Shown here: positions 1 to 8,384 of the stretch, piece by piece | How positions within the stretch are numbered: the first letter of the stretch is position 1 | Layout of the letters: each line of letters opens with the position of its first letter | DNA from: Isosphaeraceae bacterium | GTDB lineage: Bacteria > Planctomycetota > Planctomycetia > Isosphaerales > Isosphaeraceae | DNA length: 64,000 bases | Assembly (NCBI GenBank): GCA_026004735.1 | Contig: BPJS01000001.1 | Location: 4,296,859 to 4,360,858 of the forward strand | Direction of reading: 5' to 3' | Notes under the pieces: generated by a model | Told to the model about the DNA's origin: nothing | The model's database searches: none | Seen by the model: only the letters and a program-made list of their open reading frames with translations | Position numbers and translations under genes: made by a program

Positions 1-11
1 AGCAGTGCCTC

Positions 12-983
12 GTGGAGATCGCGATTGGGCCGGAGGCGATCGAAGAAGCGGCGCAGCGGATTGCGCCCTATGCCCACATCACTCCGGTTTTGCGGTGCGC
101 GACGTTGGATCGGATTGTGGGAGGCTCGCTGCTTTTCAAGTGTGAGAACTTTCAGAAAGGGGGGGCGTTCAAGTTTCGCGGGGCGTGCAATGCGGTGATG
201 CAGTTGTCCGAGGAGGAGCGGCGGCGGGGTGTGATCACGCATTCCTCGGGCAATCATGCGCAGGCGTTGGCCCTGGCGGGGCGTTTGTTGGGGATACCGG
301 TCTGTGTGGTGATGCCGACCACCGCGCCGCATGTCAAGCGAGCGGCGACCGAAGGGTATGGCGCCCGGGTTGTCTCGTGCGAGCCGACGCTGGCCGCGCG
401 GGAGGAGGCGGTCGAGCGCGAGGTCGCGGCTCATGGTTATGTATTGGTGCATCCCTACGATGACTGGCGGGTGATTGCCGGTCAGGGGACCGCGGCCTGG
501 GAGTTGGTCGATCAGGTGGGTCCGGTGGATGCGATCGTGACGCCGTGCGGGGGAGGCGGTTTGCTGGCGGGCTCGGCGCTGGCAGCGTCGCGGAAGGCAC
601 CCGGAGCGGAGGTCATCGGCGTCGAGCCAAGTCAGGCGGATGATGGGCGGCGGTCGCTGGCGGCAGGAACGATCGTACCTTCAGGAGATCCGCGGACGGT
701 GGCCGATGGATTGCGGACCTCGCTAGGCGAGCGTCCCTTCGCGGTTATCCGGCGGCATGTATCTCGGATCGCGACGGCGACCGAGGCGGAGATCATCGAC
801 GCGCTGCAGCTAGTCTGGGAGCGGATGAAGCTGGTGATCGAACCGTCGTGTGCGGTTCCGCTTGCGGCCATTCTCAACGGCCAGATCGAAGTTAGTGGCC
901 GGAGGGTGGGAGTGATCTTGAGCGGCGGCAATGTCGATCTGGGAGAGTTCTTCGCGGCGTTGCGTTGTCGGTGGGTTGGCTGA
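12..983 (+). CDS. PLP-dependent threonine/serine dehydratase
   Basis: 323-residue fold-type II PLP enzyme of the threonine dehydratase / serine racemase group, deaminating threonine or serine to the 2-oxo acid and ammonia in the cytoplasm. The PLP-lysine motif FKFRG places the Schiff-base lysine at about residue 54. SSGNHAQA lies near residue 78, and the glycine-rich phosphate cradle GGGGLLAGS near residues 179-187. There is no C-terminal ACT regulatory domain, so it resembles the short catabolic (TdcB-like) or serine-racemase type rather than feedback-regulated IlvA. The GTG at 12 gives a family-typical N-terminus, but only 11 upstream bases are visible, so a slightly earlier start cannot be excluded. 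It points away from the chemosensory operon and looks monocistronic. Exact substrate is uncertain. Confidence 0.85.
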   Translation: MEIAIGPEAIEEAAQRIAPYAHITPVLRCATLDRIVGGSLLFKCENFQKGGAFKFRGACNAVMQLSEEERRRGVITHSSGNHAQALALAGRLLGIPVCVVMPTTAPHVKRAATEGYGARVVSCEPTLAAREEAVEREVAAHGYVLVHPYDDWRVIAGQGTAAWELVDQVGPVDAIVTPCGGGGLLAGSALAASRKAPGAEVIGVEPSQADDGRRSLAAGTIVPSGDPRTVADGLRTSLGERPFAVIRRHVSRIATATEAEIIDALQLVWERMKLVIEPSCAVPLAAILNGQIEVSGRRVGVILSGGNVDLGEFFAALRCRWVG

Positions 984-1080
984 GCCCGGGCGAGGCAAAG
1001 GGGCGGCAGGCGAGATTGATGTCCGTGGTTGCGGTGGCCGCGGGTTGGGCGGATTGGGATCTCTGATGCTCTGGTCGGCG

Positions 1081-2292
1081 TTAGAGGAAGGTGAATTCGA
1101 CGATGGAGAAGTCGTCTTCCCAGTGATCCTGGCCGGAAAGTGCCCGGGTGTGCTCCATGAGCCGGTCCATGACCGGCTCGCCGTCTTTGAGGGAGGTCAT
1201 GAAGCGGAGGAATTCCTCGAAGGGCCAGCTTCGGTTGTCGGGCAGTTTGATCTCGTAGCAGCCATCGCTGAAGAGATAGAACTTAGCATATTTATCGACG
1301 ACGATGGACTTGGTCTCGTAGGGGAAGTCTTCGAGGACGCCGATGACCATCTGGTCGCCCTCGAGGACCGAGAGGGTCCGGTCTTGGGAGGAGGGGCCGG
1401 TCTGAAGCAACGCGTAGGGGTGGGAGCCGGCGGCGTAGCGAAGCTCCCGGCTGGGCACATGGTAGACGCCGTACCAGGCGGTGAAGTTTTTCTCGCCTTG
1501 CTGCTCCATGGGAAACCGGTTGTTGAGGGCTGAGATTACCTGGCCGGGATCGAGAAAATCGACACCCGGCAGGCTTTGGGACCGCAGCGCATTGAGGACT
1601 GAGACCGAAAGCAAGGCGGCACCGACGCCGTGGCCGGCCACGTCGAGCAGATAGGCTGCGAAATGGTCCTGGTCGAGCCATTGGTAGCCGAAGGTATCGC
1701 CCGAGAGGCCGACCGAGGGGATGTAGCGCCAGTCGGTACGGACCGGTCCCTCGGTGATGGTTTCGGGCAGGAGTCGGCGGACGTAGCGGGCCGCGCTGGC
1801 CACTTCGTCGGCGAGGAGTTTCTGGCTGGCGGCCAGTTCGCGGTAGGCCTGGTTGCGCTGGAGTACGGCGAGGTAGCCGCGGGAGTGGTAGCGGATCCGA
1901 GCCAGTACCTCGAGCCGATCGGGGAGTTTGACCATGTAGTCGTTCGCGCCGATCGCGAAGGCCTCGGCCTTGGTTTTGGGGTCTTCCTCGGCCGAGAGGA
2001 CCACCATGGGAATCTCTCGGGTCTCGTCCAGTTCGCGAAACTGACGAACCAGCTCGAGGCCGTCGATCTGAGGCATGACGAGATCCTGAAGGATCAAAGT
2101 GGGTCGGATCTCACGGGCCTTGTCCAGGGCTTTCGTTGGGTCGTTGAGGTAGTGGTAGTCGACGTCTGGCTCGTTGGCGACCATCCTTCTGACGACCTCG
2201 CCTATCATGGGCTGGTCGTCGATCAGCAGGACGGTGTGGCGATCGAGGGTCGGCAGGGGAGCGACCGGGTCGGAGGCGTGGGAGCCGCTCAT
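1081..2292 (-). CDS. WspR-like response regulator with SpoIIE/PPM phosphatase output (REC-PP2C)
   Basis: 403-residue response regulator at the end of the Wsp-like operon. Residues about 20-138 are a receiver domain with phospho-acceptor Asp70 in LILQDLVMP. The receiver and following helix (ANDYMVKLPD, RIRYHSRGYL) read very much like Pseudomonas WspR from memory. A short coiled linker leads to a PPM/SpoIIE serine phosphatase (about 190-403). Metal-binding motifs are present: SGDTFG, LDVAGHG, FSDGC and a C-terminal EDDFS, so catalysis looks intact. WspR normally ends in GGDEF; here the output is a phosphatase, which usually dephosphorylates an anti-anti-sigma (STAS) protein. Start chosen at ATG 2292, which overlaps the cheB/wspF-like stop by ATGA; an upstream in-frame start would run deep into that gene. 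Target protein is unknown. Confidence 0.88.
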   Translation of the reverse strand: MSGSHASDPVAPLPTLDRHTVLLIDDQPMIGEVVRRMVANEPDVDYHYLNDPTKALDKAREIRPTLILQDLVMPQIDGLELVRQFRELDETREIPMVVLSAEEDPKTKAEAFAIGANDYMVKLPDRLEVLARIRYHSRGYLAVLQRNQAYRELAASQKLLADEVASAARYVRRLLPETITEGPVRTDWRYIPSVGLSGDTFGYQWLDQDHFAAYLLDVAGHGVGAALLSVSVLNALRSQSLPGVDFLDPGQVISALNNRFPMEQQGEKNFTAWYGVYHVPSRELRYAAGSHPYALLQTGPSSQDRTLSVLEGDQMVIGVLEDFPYETKSIVVDKYAKFYLFSDGCYEIKLPDNRSWPFEEFLRFMTSLKDGEPVMDRLMEHTRALSGQDHWEDDFSIVEFTFL

Positions 2293-3350
2293 GGTTGGTT
2301 CGTCCGACAGGCAGAGGACTGGGGGTCTCGGAGAGCGGTCAGGATGGTCGGAACCATGAGTTGGGGGGGAAGGACGTGGCAGGCGGCGCCGGAGTCGATG
2401 GCCGCTTTGGGCATTCCCCAGACGACACTGGACGCTTGATCTTGGGCCAGCGTGATCCACCCAGCGCGGCGGAGGGCGAGCAGGCCGTCGGCGCCGTCCC
2501 GGCCCATGCCGGTCAGGAGGACGGCGACGCCAGGAATCAGGACGTTACGCGCGGCCGAGAGGAACAGGACATCGATCGAGGGTCGATAGGAACCGTCGGG
2601 TTGAGAGATATAGCGGAGGCGGCGATCGGGACCCAGGCTGAGGTGTCGTTTGGAGTCTGCCAGGTAGACGTGGCCGATGCGAGGCGTGGTGGCGTCGGCG
2701 GGGAGTTCGACGGGTAAGGGCGAGCGTTCGCCGAGCCAACGGGCCAGGCCGGGTGCGTAGGCTTCGTCGACGTGCTGGGCGATGACGATTGCGGCCGGAA
2801 AGGAACGCGGGAGGGCGGCCAGGATGGTGGCGAGGGCGGCGGGTCCGCCCGTCGAGGCGCCGATCAGGAGCAGCCGGGTTTCGGCCGAGGGATCGACCTG
2901 GACGGGCTGGCCGGTGGTGCTGCGTGGGCGGGGGTCCGATGCGGCAGGGTTTGGCCTTTGGATAAGTTTTTCGATTTGGGAGATCTTCTCGAGCAGGGCC
3001 GAACCGCCCCGAAGCTGGCCATTGGAAGCGAGGGTGGGGGTCTCGACGGCATCCAGAGCGCCATGGCCCATGGCCTCATAGACTTTGGTGATGTTGCCCG
3101 AGACGGTGGAGGTGACGACGAGGATTGGGCACGGGGATTCGAGCATGATCCGTCGGGTGGCTTCGACGCCGTCGATGCCGGGCATAATCAGGTCCATGAG
3201 GATCAGGTCGGGCCGATCGCGGCGAGCCAGTTCGATGGCCTGTTCGCCGTTGAGCGCGGTCCAGGCGATCGAGTGGCGTGGCTCGGCGGCCAGAGCCTGG
3301 CTGAGTGCCACGCAGGCCAGTCGCAAGTCGTTGACGATGGCGATCCTCAT
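2289..3350 (-). CDS. wspF: Chemotaxis-type protein-glutamate methylesterase CheB (WspF-like)
   Basis: 353 residues with the full CheB architecture. The N-terminal receiver domain has phospho-acceptor Asp53 in LILMDLIMPG; a charged linker follows (about 120-158). The C-terminal methylesterase has the catalytic triad visible as Ser166 (GASTGGP), His193 (AQHVD) and Asp285 (GMGRDGADG). It would remove methyl groups from the receptor at 8385-10421, opposing the CheR-like methyltransferase, and so set adaptation of the pathway. Both ends overlap neighbours by 4 bp (ATGA) with the CheA-like kinase upstream and the REC-phosphatase downstream, giving strong translational coupling. In Pseudomonas the equivalent position is WspF. 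Named by position and architecture. Confidence 0.92.
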   Translation of the reverse strand: MRIAIVNDLRLACVALSQALAAEPRHSIAWTALNGEQAIELARRDRPDLILMDLIMPGIDGVEATRRIMLESPCPILVVTSTVSGNITKVYEAMGHGALDAVETPTLASNGQLRGGSALLEKISQIEKLIQRPNPAASDPRPRSTTGQPVQVDPSAETRLLLIGASTGGPAALATILAALPRSFPAAIVIAQHVDEAYAPGLARWLGERSPLPVELPADATTPRIGHVYLADSKRHLSLGPDRRLRYISQPDGSYRPSIDVLFLSAARNVLIPGVAVLLTGMGRDGADGLLALRRAGWITLAQDQASSVVWGMPKAAIDSGAACHVLPPQLMVPTILTALRDPQSSACRTNQP

Positions 3351-5887
3351 GAGTCGGAGTCGCCGATCAGGTCGGCGATGGCTTGGAGAAAGGTCTGGTC
3401 GTGGAAGCTGCTCTTGGTGAGGTAGCAGCTTGCGCCGGCGTCGAGGCCGCGGAGGCGGTCTTCCTCGCGGTCCTTATAGGAGACGATCACGATGGGGAGG
3501 GTTTTGAGACGGGGGTCGCGGCGGATCTGGGTAACGAGCTGGATACCGTCCATTCGGGGCATGTCGATATCCGAAACCACCAGATCGTAGCGAGTGCTGC
3601 GGACGGCGTTCCAGCCGTCCATACCGTCGATGGCCACGTCGACCGCGTAGCCGTGGCTCTCGAGGAGCTGGCGTTCAAGTTCGCGGACGGTGATCGAGTC
3701 GTCGACGACCAGCACGCGCTTGGCCGATTGTTGGGTCGACGCGGGCGACTTGGGATCGAGCAGCTTGAAGCGGCGGCCATGGATCAGGTTGTCGATCGAG
3801 CGGACAAGGTCTTCGACGTCGAGGATCAGGACGGGCCAGCCATCCTCGAGAATTGACGCACTGTTGATGTCGGGCACCTTACCGAGCCGGGGATCGAGGG
3901 GTCGGACGTCGAGGTCGCGTTCGCCGAGGATCTGGTCGACCACGACACCGAAGCGGTGGCCGCGATCGCTCACGACGGCGATCGGCAGGGCCGCCTCCGA
4001 GGGTGGGGAGGCCGGGATTTCCAGAATCTCGGCCGCGTTGACCAGACCGACCGCCTGGCCGTCGAGGGTAAAAAACGGGCGGCCTTCGATCGTCTCGACC
4101 AGTTCGACCGGGATCCGCTGGATGCTTTCGAGGCGTGAGAGGGGGAAGGCGTAGGGCTGGCCGGCGATACGGACGATCAAGGCCCGGATGACCGACATTG
4201 TGATCGGCAGTTGGAGGGTGAAGGTCGTGCCGAGACCGACCCGAGTTGAGACGCGGACCGAACCGCCGACGGATTGAACCATGGACTGGACGACGTCCAG
4301 GCCGACGCCCCGTCCCGACAGAGAAGAGACTTCTGTCTTGGTAGAGAAGCCGGGCAGGAAGAGGAACTCGAGAAGCTCGGACTCGCTCATTTGGGCCGCC
4401 ATCGCGGCCGACGCCAGGTTGCGCTCGATGACTCGGGCGCGGACGGACTCAACAGGAATGCCAGCGCCATCATCGGAGAGATGGATCTGGAGCATGCCCG
4501 CGACGTGGCGGCCCTCCAGACGGATCGTGGCTGTGGGGTCTTTACCGGCGGCGAGCCGGGCATCGGGCGGTTCGATGCCGTGGTCGAGGGCATTGCGAAT
4601 CAGGTGGTTGAGCGGCGCTTCAAGCTTTTCGAGGATGTCGCGATCGACACCCGTCTGCTCGCCCACCACCTCGAAGCGAACCTGCTTACCGAGTTGCCGC
4701 GCGGTGTCGCGGACCAGCCGGGGAAATCCTCGGACGCCATCGGCCAGCGGGCGGAGTCGGCTGGAGATGACCTCGTGGTGGAGGCGTTCGGCCAGGTCTT
4801 CGCCACGGCGGGCGTGATCCTCGATCCGCTCGGTGCGTTCGCTGAGGACTTCCATCAGCCGGGCGGCCTGCTGACGGGCCGAGGCCAGTTGCTCACGGGT
4901 GGTCGGAGCGTAGCGCCCTACGGTGGTTCCGAGCTGGTCGTCGAGCGCCTGGAGTACCTTGGCAAGGCCATCATGAATCGTCTTAAGTTGGCGCAGGGAA
5001 TCGACCAGGGGGCGCAGTTGACGGGCCTGGACCAACGATTCGCCGGCCAGGCCCATGAGTCGGTTGAGGTTTTCGGCGGTGACGCGCACGACGCGATCGG
5101 GAGTGTCGGCCGCGGCGGCGGATCCGGCCGCAGCGGCGGATGGAGTCGGGGCGGCCGCCGGAGCTGTGGCGGGCTGGGCCCCAGGCTTAGGGTGGACAGG
5201 GGGATCAACCGTGGGCACGGGATTGGCCGGAGGTTCCGATCGCTGACGCGGCTTGCGCCGAGAACTGCGTGAGGCCCTGCGTTGGTCCGCGGCCTGGGCG
5301 GCAGGTACTGAGGCGGCCGCGGTTCTTGAGGGATCGCTCGCGCTGGGACTGAGAGAGTCGCTCGCCTCGCGACCGGCTGGGCTGGTCGTGGCCGATGGGT
5401 TGGCGGGGGCGGAGGGGGGCTGCTCGACGTCCGCCGTGGCCGTTGACCTGGTGGTCTGGGCTGGAGTTGGGGGCGTCCAGGTGCCTGCTTCGATCGCCTT
5501 CAAATCGTTGATCCGCTGGTCCAGCTCGGTCTGGTGGGCGGCAAGCCAGGCGTCACCCTCCCCTTCGTTGAGCCGGGCGATCGTGGCCAGCAGATCGACG
5601 TCGGCCAGGAGCCGATCGATGTGGACCGGCTCGAGCCGGATCTGCCCCTTCTGAGCGGCGACGAAAACGTCTTCCAGCGCGTGGGCCAGGCGCTCGGCGG
5701 CGGTCAGACCGACGATCCGGGCGGCTCCCTTGAGCGAGTGGGCAGCGCGCATGATCGGCTCGACGACCGCGGCCGGATCAGCCGCAGACTCAAGAGCAAG
5801 CAGCCCGTCGGTCAACTGGGCGATCTGGCCCTCTGCCTCGGAGCGAAACAGGTCGTGGAGCGAAAAGCCGCTCAGATCACCGCTCAT
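3347..5887 (-). CDS. wspE: CheA-REC hybrid histidine kinase (WspE-like)
   Basis: 846-residue hybrid kinase. An Hpt/P1 domain carries phosphorylatable His50 in AAHSLKGAAR, followed by a long Ala/Pro/Ser-rich linker (about 130-255). Dimerisation and HATPase domains show the N box HLIRNALDHGI and G1 box SDDGAGI. A CheW-like coupling domain comes next, and a C-terminal receiver (from about 723) has phospho-acceptor Asp773 in SDIDMP. This CheA-CheY fusion is the layout of WspE and FrzE. It should autophosphorylate under control of the receptor/CheW array and pass phosphate to the REC-phosphatase and the CheB-like protein. Overlaps of 4 bp on both sides tie it to wspD-like and cheB-like genes. No P2-type CheY-docking domain is obvious; the linker may replace it. 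Confidence 0.92.
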   Translation of the reverse strand: MSGDLSGFSLHDLFRSEAEGQIAQLTDGLLALESAADPAAVVEPIMRAAHSLKGAARIVGLTAAERLAHALEDVFVAAQKGQIRLEPVHIDRLLADVDLLATIARLNEGEGDAWLAAHQTELDQRINDLKAIEAGTWTPPTPAQTTRSTATADVEQPPSAPANPSATTSPAGREASDSLSPSASDPSRTAAASVPAAQAADQRRASRSSRRKPRQRSEPPANPVPTVDPPVHPKPGAQPATAPAAAPTPSAAAAGSAAAADTPDRVVRVTAENLNRLMGLAGESLVQARQLRPLVDSLRQLKTIHDGLAKVLQALDDQLGTTVGRYAPTTREQLASARQQAARLMEVLSERTERIEDHARRGEDLAERLHHEVISSRLRPLADGVRGFPRLVRDTARQLGKQVRFEVVGEQTGVDRDILEKLEAPLNHLIRNALDHGIEPPDARLAAGKDPTATIRLEGRHVAGMLQIHLSDDGAGIPVESVRARVIERNLASAAMAAQMSESELLEFLFLPGFSTKTEVSSLSGRGVGLDVVQSMVQSVGGSVRVSTRVGLGTTFTLQLPITMSVIRALIVRIAGQPYAFPLSRLESIQRIPVELVETIEGRPFFTLDGQAVGLVNAAEILEIPASPPSEAALPIAVVSDRGHRFGVVVDQILGERDLDVRPLDPRLGKVPDINSASILEDGWPVLILDVEDLVRSIDNLIHGRRFKLLDPKSPASTQQSAKRVLVVDDSITVRELERQLLESHGYAVDVAIDGMDGWNAVRSTRYDLVVSDIDMPRMDGIQLVTQIRRDPRLKTLPIVIVSYKDREEDRLRGLDAGASCYLTKSSFHDQTFLQAIADLIGDSDS

Positions 5888-6495
5888 GTGCAGGCACTCC
5901 TCAGGGCGGCGCTGAGGCGAATCTCGTCGAGATAGCCGGCCGTCTGGTCGAAGTGGGAGAAGACAGCTCGGCTGAAGCTGGACGCTTTGCCGAAGGTCGC
6001 CGGAACCTCTCGAAGCTCGGAGTCAGCAGGGCGGACAATGCCGACCACTTCCTCAACGGGGAAGACCCAGTGGTCGTTCTGAATCAGGACGATCAGCATG
6101 CGGCTGGAAGGATCAACGACCTCGGGCGAGGGCGCAAGGCTCGCATTCGGCAGCTCGCGACTCTCGACGCCGAGCAGGGCGTGCAGGGAGGCGCACAGCC
6201 GAAGTTGGCCGCGGATGTTCACCAGTCCGAGCAGGACACCGCTCGTGCGGTGGGGGATGGCATGAATCGGCCGGGGAGGCGAGACTTCGACGAGCCAGCG
6301 CGTTTCCAGAGCGAGCAGTTCGCTGCTGAGGCGGAACAGGATCAGGCTTCGCTGGCTCAGGATCTCCGATCGCTCCCGGTTGGCGAGGCGTTCGGACCAC
6401 TCCTGGAGATAGTCGGGCGGGGGGGGCCGGTCAAAGAACCGCCGGGCTGCGGCGGCCAGCCTCTTGTCCGTCTCGACCCGCTCGTCGAGCGTCAT
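5884..6495 (-). CDS. wspD: CheW-like coupling protein with N-terminal extension (WspD-like)
   Basis: 203-residue CheW-family scaffold. The SH3-like CheW fold spans roughly residue 48 to the end (LILFRLSSELLALE, then a GLVNIRGQL loop). It would link the kinase to the receptor array. An N-terminal extension of about 45 residues (ARRFFDRPPPPDYLQEWSERLA) resembles the one that distinguishes WspD from WspB. Start ATG 6495 overlaps the stop of the CheR-TPR gene by 4 bp, and the stop overlaps the CheA-REC start by 4 bp. A run of eight G residues (near 6420-6428) lies within the reading frame, which is intact. It is the second of two CheW genes in the operon. Confidence 0.87.
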   Translation of the reverse strand: MTLDERVETDKRLAAAARRFFDRPPPPDYLQEWSERLANRERSEILSQRSLILFRLSSELLALETRWLVEVSPPRPIHAIPHRTSGVLLGLVNIRGQLRLCASLHALLGVESRELPNASLAPSPEVVDPSSRMLIVLIQNDHWVFPVEEVVGIVRPADSELREVPATFGKASSFSRAVFSHFDQTAGYLDEIRLSAALRSACT

Positions 6496-7808
6496 GGTTT
6501 TTGGTTCCTCTGATGGGCCCGACGAGCGCGGGATCTGTAGCGAGAGGCGGCGAGCGGATCCCCGTTGCGTTGAGCGATGAGTGCAAGGATCAGCAGGGCG
6601 TCCTCATAGTCAGGTTTCAGGTAGACGGCATGTTCGAGCGCCTGGCGGGCTTCGGGGAGTCGACCGAGGGCGCTGAGAATCGCGCCAAGGACGTAGTACG
6701 TCTGCGCCTGCGGTCCTGTGCGCGAGAGGGATTCGCGGCAAACGGCGATCGCCTCGTCGAACCGCTTCTGGTTGGCCAGCTCAAGGGCGGCAGTGAGCGA
6801 AGCGGGCAAGGTGTCGGCAGGGACAGGTGGGTGGAGCCGGGAACCATCGGCCAACTCTGGACCAGATGGGGACGGCTGCGCGAGCTGCGATTTTAAGGGG
6901 GCCGAACGAGGCGTCCGACGGGAAGCCGCTGCTGGCGGGATCGCCTGAGGCGGTGAGCCTGGCGGCGAAGAGTTAGGTCGAATGGCTGATTCTGCAAGCT
7001 CGGCGGTCGCGGATCGCTTTGCGCGCCGTCGAAAGGCGAAGGCACCGCGGTGGGGCACGGGAACGAAGTCGGTCTCCAGTTGGGGGAGCATTTCGGCGTG
7101 GCCCACAAAGAGCAGGCCTTCCGGTGCCAGGGCGTCACGGACCTGAACGATCAGCTTCTGCCGCGCGGCTTGGGTCTGGTAGATCAGCAGATTGCGGCAA
7201 AATACGACGTCGTAGGGGCCGACAAGGCCCGAACGGGCTAAAGCCAGACCATTGGCGCACAGGAAGCGGATCGAGCTTTTGAGGATGGGGCGAACGCTCC
7301 AGGTGGTTCCGTTTTGGCTGAAGTATCGCTTGCGGAGCGGTTCGGAAACGCCGCGCAGGGCTCGAGAGGTGTAAACGCCGGCACGAGCGCGGTCGATGGC
7401 CGCCTGGCTGACATCGGCAGCGTCGATCTCGAACCGATCTGCGGGCATCCCGGCTTCCAGAAGAGTGAGGGCGATCGAATAAGGTTCCTCGCCGCCGGCG
7501 CAGGGGATGCTCAGGACCCGGAACGGAGCCGAGCGTCGCGACGCGAGCTGAGCGCGTGCAGACGCCTGGAGCATGGTGAACGCCTGGGGATGGCGGAGGA
7601 ACCAGCTTTCGTGAACGACCAGTTCCTCGATCAAGGCTTGAAGTTCAGCCGGAGTGTGTTGGAGCTGGTTGAGGTAGGCTTCGAGGCTGAGTTGGCCCAG
7701 GGAGGTGCGGCGGCGATCGATCGCGCTGCGAAAGACGGTAGCGCCGAGGGTCGCAGGATCGAGGCCGACGGCCGCCTCTAGACGACGTTCAAGCTCGCTC
7801 AGATCCAT
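6492..7808 (-). CDS. wspC: CheR methyltransferase with C-terminal TPR (WspC-like)
   Basis: 438-residue fusion. An N-terminal helical CheR domain (about 5-80, with ESWFLR) precedes a SAM-dependent methyltransferase domain with motif RVLSIPCAGGEEPYS (98-111) and VVFCRNLLIY. A low-complexity Pro/Ser linker (about 262-335) leads to a TPR block at about 335-430 (LELANQKRFDEAIAV, YVLGAILSALGRLPEA). It should methylate glutamates on the MCP at 8385-10421. CheR-TPR fusions are typical of WspC and similar alternative-function chemosensory systems. It overlaps the wspB-like gene by 20 bp and the wspD-like gene by 4 bp. Confidence 0.9.
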   Translation of the reverse strand: MDLSELERRLEAAVGLDPATLGATVFRSAIDRRRTSLGQLSLEAYLNQLQHTPAELQALIEELVVHESWFLRHPQAFTMLQASARAQLASRRSAPFRVLSIPCAGGEEPYSIALTLLEAGMPADRFEIDAADVSQAAIDRARAGVYTSRALRGVSEPLRKRYFSQNGTTWSVRPILKSSIRFLCANGLALARSGLVGPYDVVFCRNLLIYQTQAARQKLIVQVRDALAPEGLLFVGHAEMLPQLETDFVPVPHRGAFAFRRRAKRSATAELAESAIRPNSSPPGSPPQAIPPAAASRRTPRSAPLKSQLAQPSPSGPELADGSRLHPPVPADTLPASLTAALELANQKRFDEAIAVCRESLSRTGPQAQTYYVLGAILSALGRLPEARQALEHAVYLKPDYEDALLILALIAQRNGDPLAASRYRSRARRAHQRNQKP

Positions 7809-8274
7809 GGGAATCGCCCAGAACGACGTCGATCATCCAGGCGAGCTCCGCCGGGGTAAGAACCCGGTCGACGTCAATCCATTGGACCAACTCGGTTCCA
7901 ATCCGCAAGACGGGGCCGAGGCAGTCGAGCCCCGCGGGTGCGTCTTTGGCCGGTCGGGAACAGAATTCGCCGGGCAGCTCGGCCAGTTCGGTCACCTGCT
8001 CGGCGATTAGCCCCAGGGGGACCTCGCGTCCCTCATATCGGGCGTTGGTCACGATGATGCGGGTGCTGAGGTGTTCCGACGGGGTGGGAGGTCCTCCAAG
8101 ACGGACGCTCAGATCAACCACGGGCATAACGATTCCGCCGCGGTCGAGCAGGCCGGCCAGGGCAGGGCCGACTCCCGGCAGAGGTCGTAGGGGAACTCGG
8201 GGGACGACCTGGACGATGCGCAAGGCGTCGAGTGCCAGGCGGGTTGGTCCGATGGAGACGAGGAGGACCAGCAT
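7789..8274 (-). CDS. wspB: CheW-like coupling protein (WspB-like)
   Basis: 161-residue protein consisting almost entirely of one CheW domain (VSIGPTRLALDALRIVQVV at the N-terminus, then IVMPVVDLSVRLG and RIIVTNARY). It would couple the MCP to the CheA-like kinase. It is the first gene after the receptor, 110 bp downstream of the receptor stop, and its 3' end overlaps the CheR-TPR gene by 20 bp. It is shorter than wspD-like because it lacks the N-terminal extension. The start is the ATG at 8274; no better upstream start was seen. Assignment as WspB rests on operon order. Confidence 0.83.
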   Translation of the reverse strand: MLVLLVSIGPTRLALDALRIVQVVPRVPLRPLPGVGPALAGLLDRGGIVMPVVDLSVRLGGPPTPSEHLSTRIIVTNARYEGREVPLGLIAEQVTELAELPGEFCSRPAKDAPAGLDCLGPVLRIGTELVQWIDVDRVLTPAELAWMIDVVLGDSHGSERA

Positions 8275-8384
8275 GGAGGGCGAGCGTGGAACCGGGGTCT
8301 TCGCGGAGCGGGGTGGGGGATCCGTTGGGCTTGGAGGCGGTCAGGGTTCGGATCAGGGATCGGCTCGTGGTAAACGGGGCGAGG

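Noticed and set aside
1081-2460. Start of the REC-phosphatase at 2460.
   Set aside because: It would run 168 bp into the CheB-like gene; the ATG at 2292 gives the ATGA overlap seen at several other junctions of the operon.
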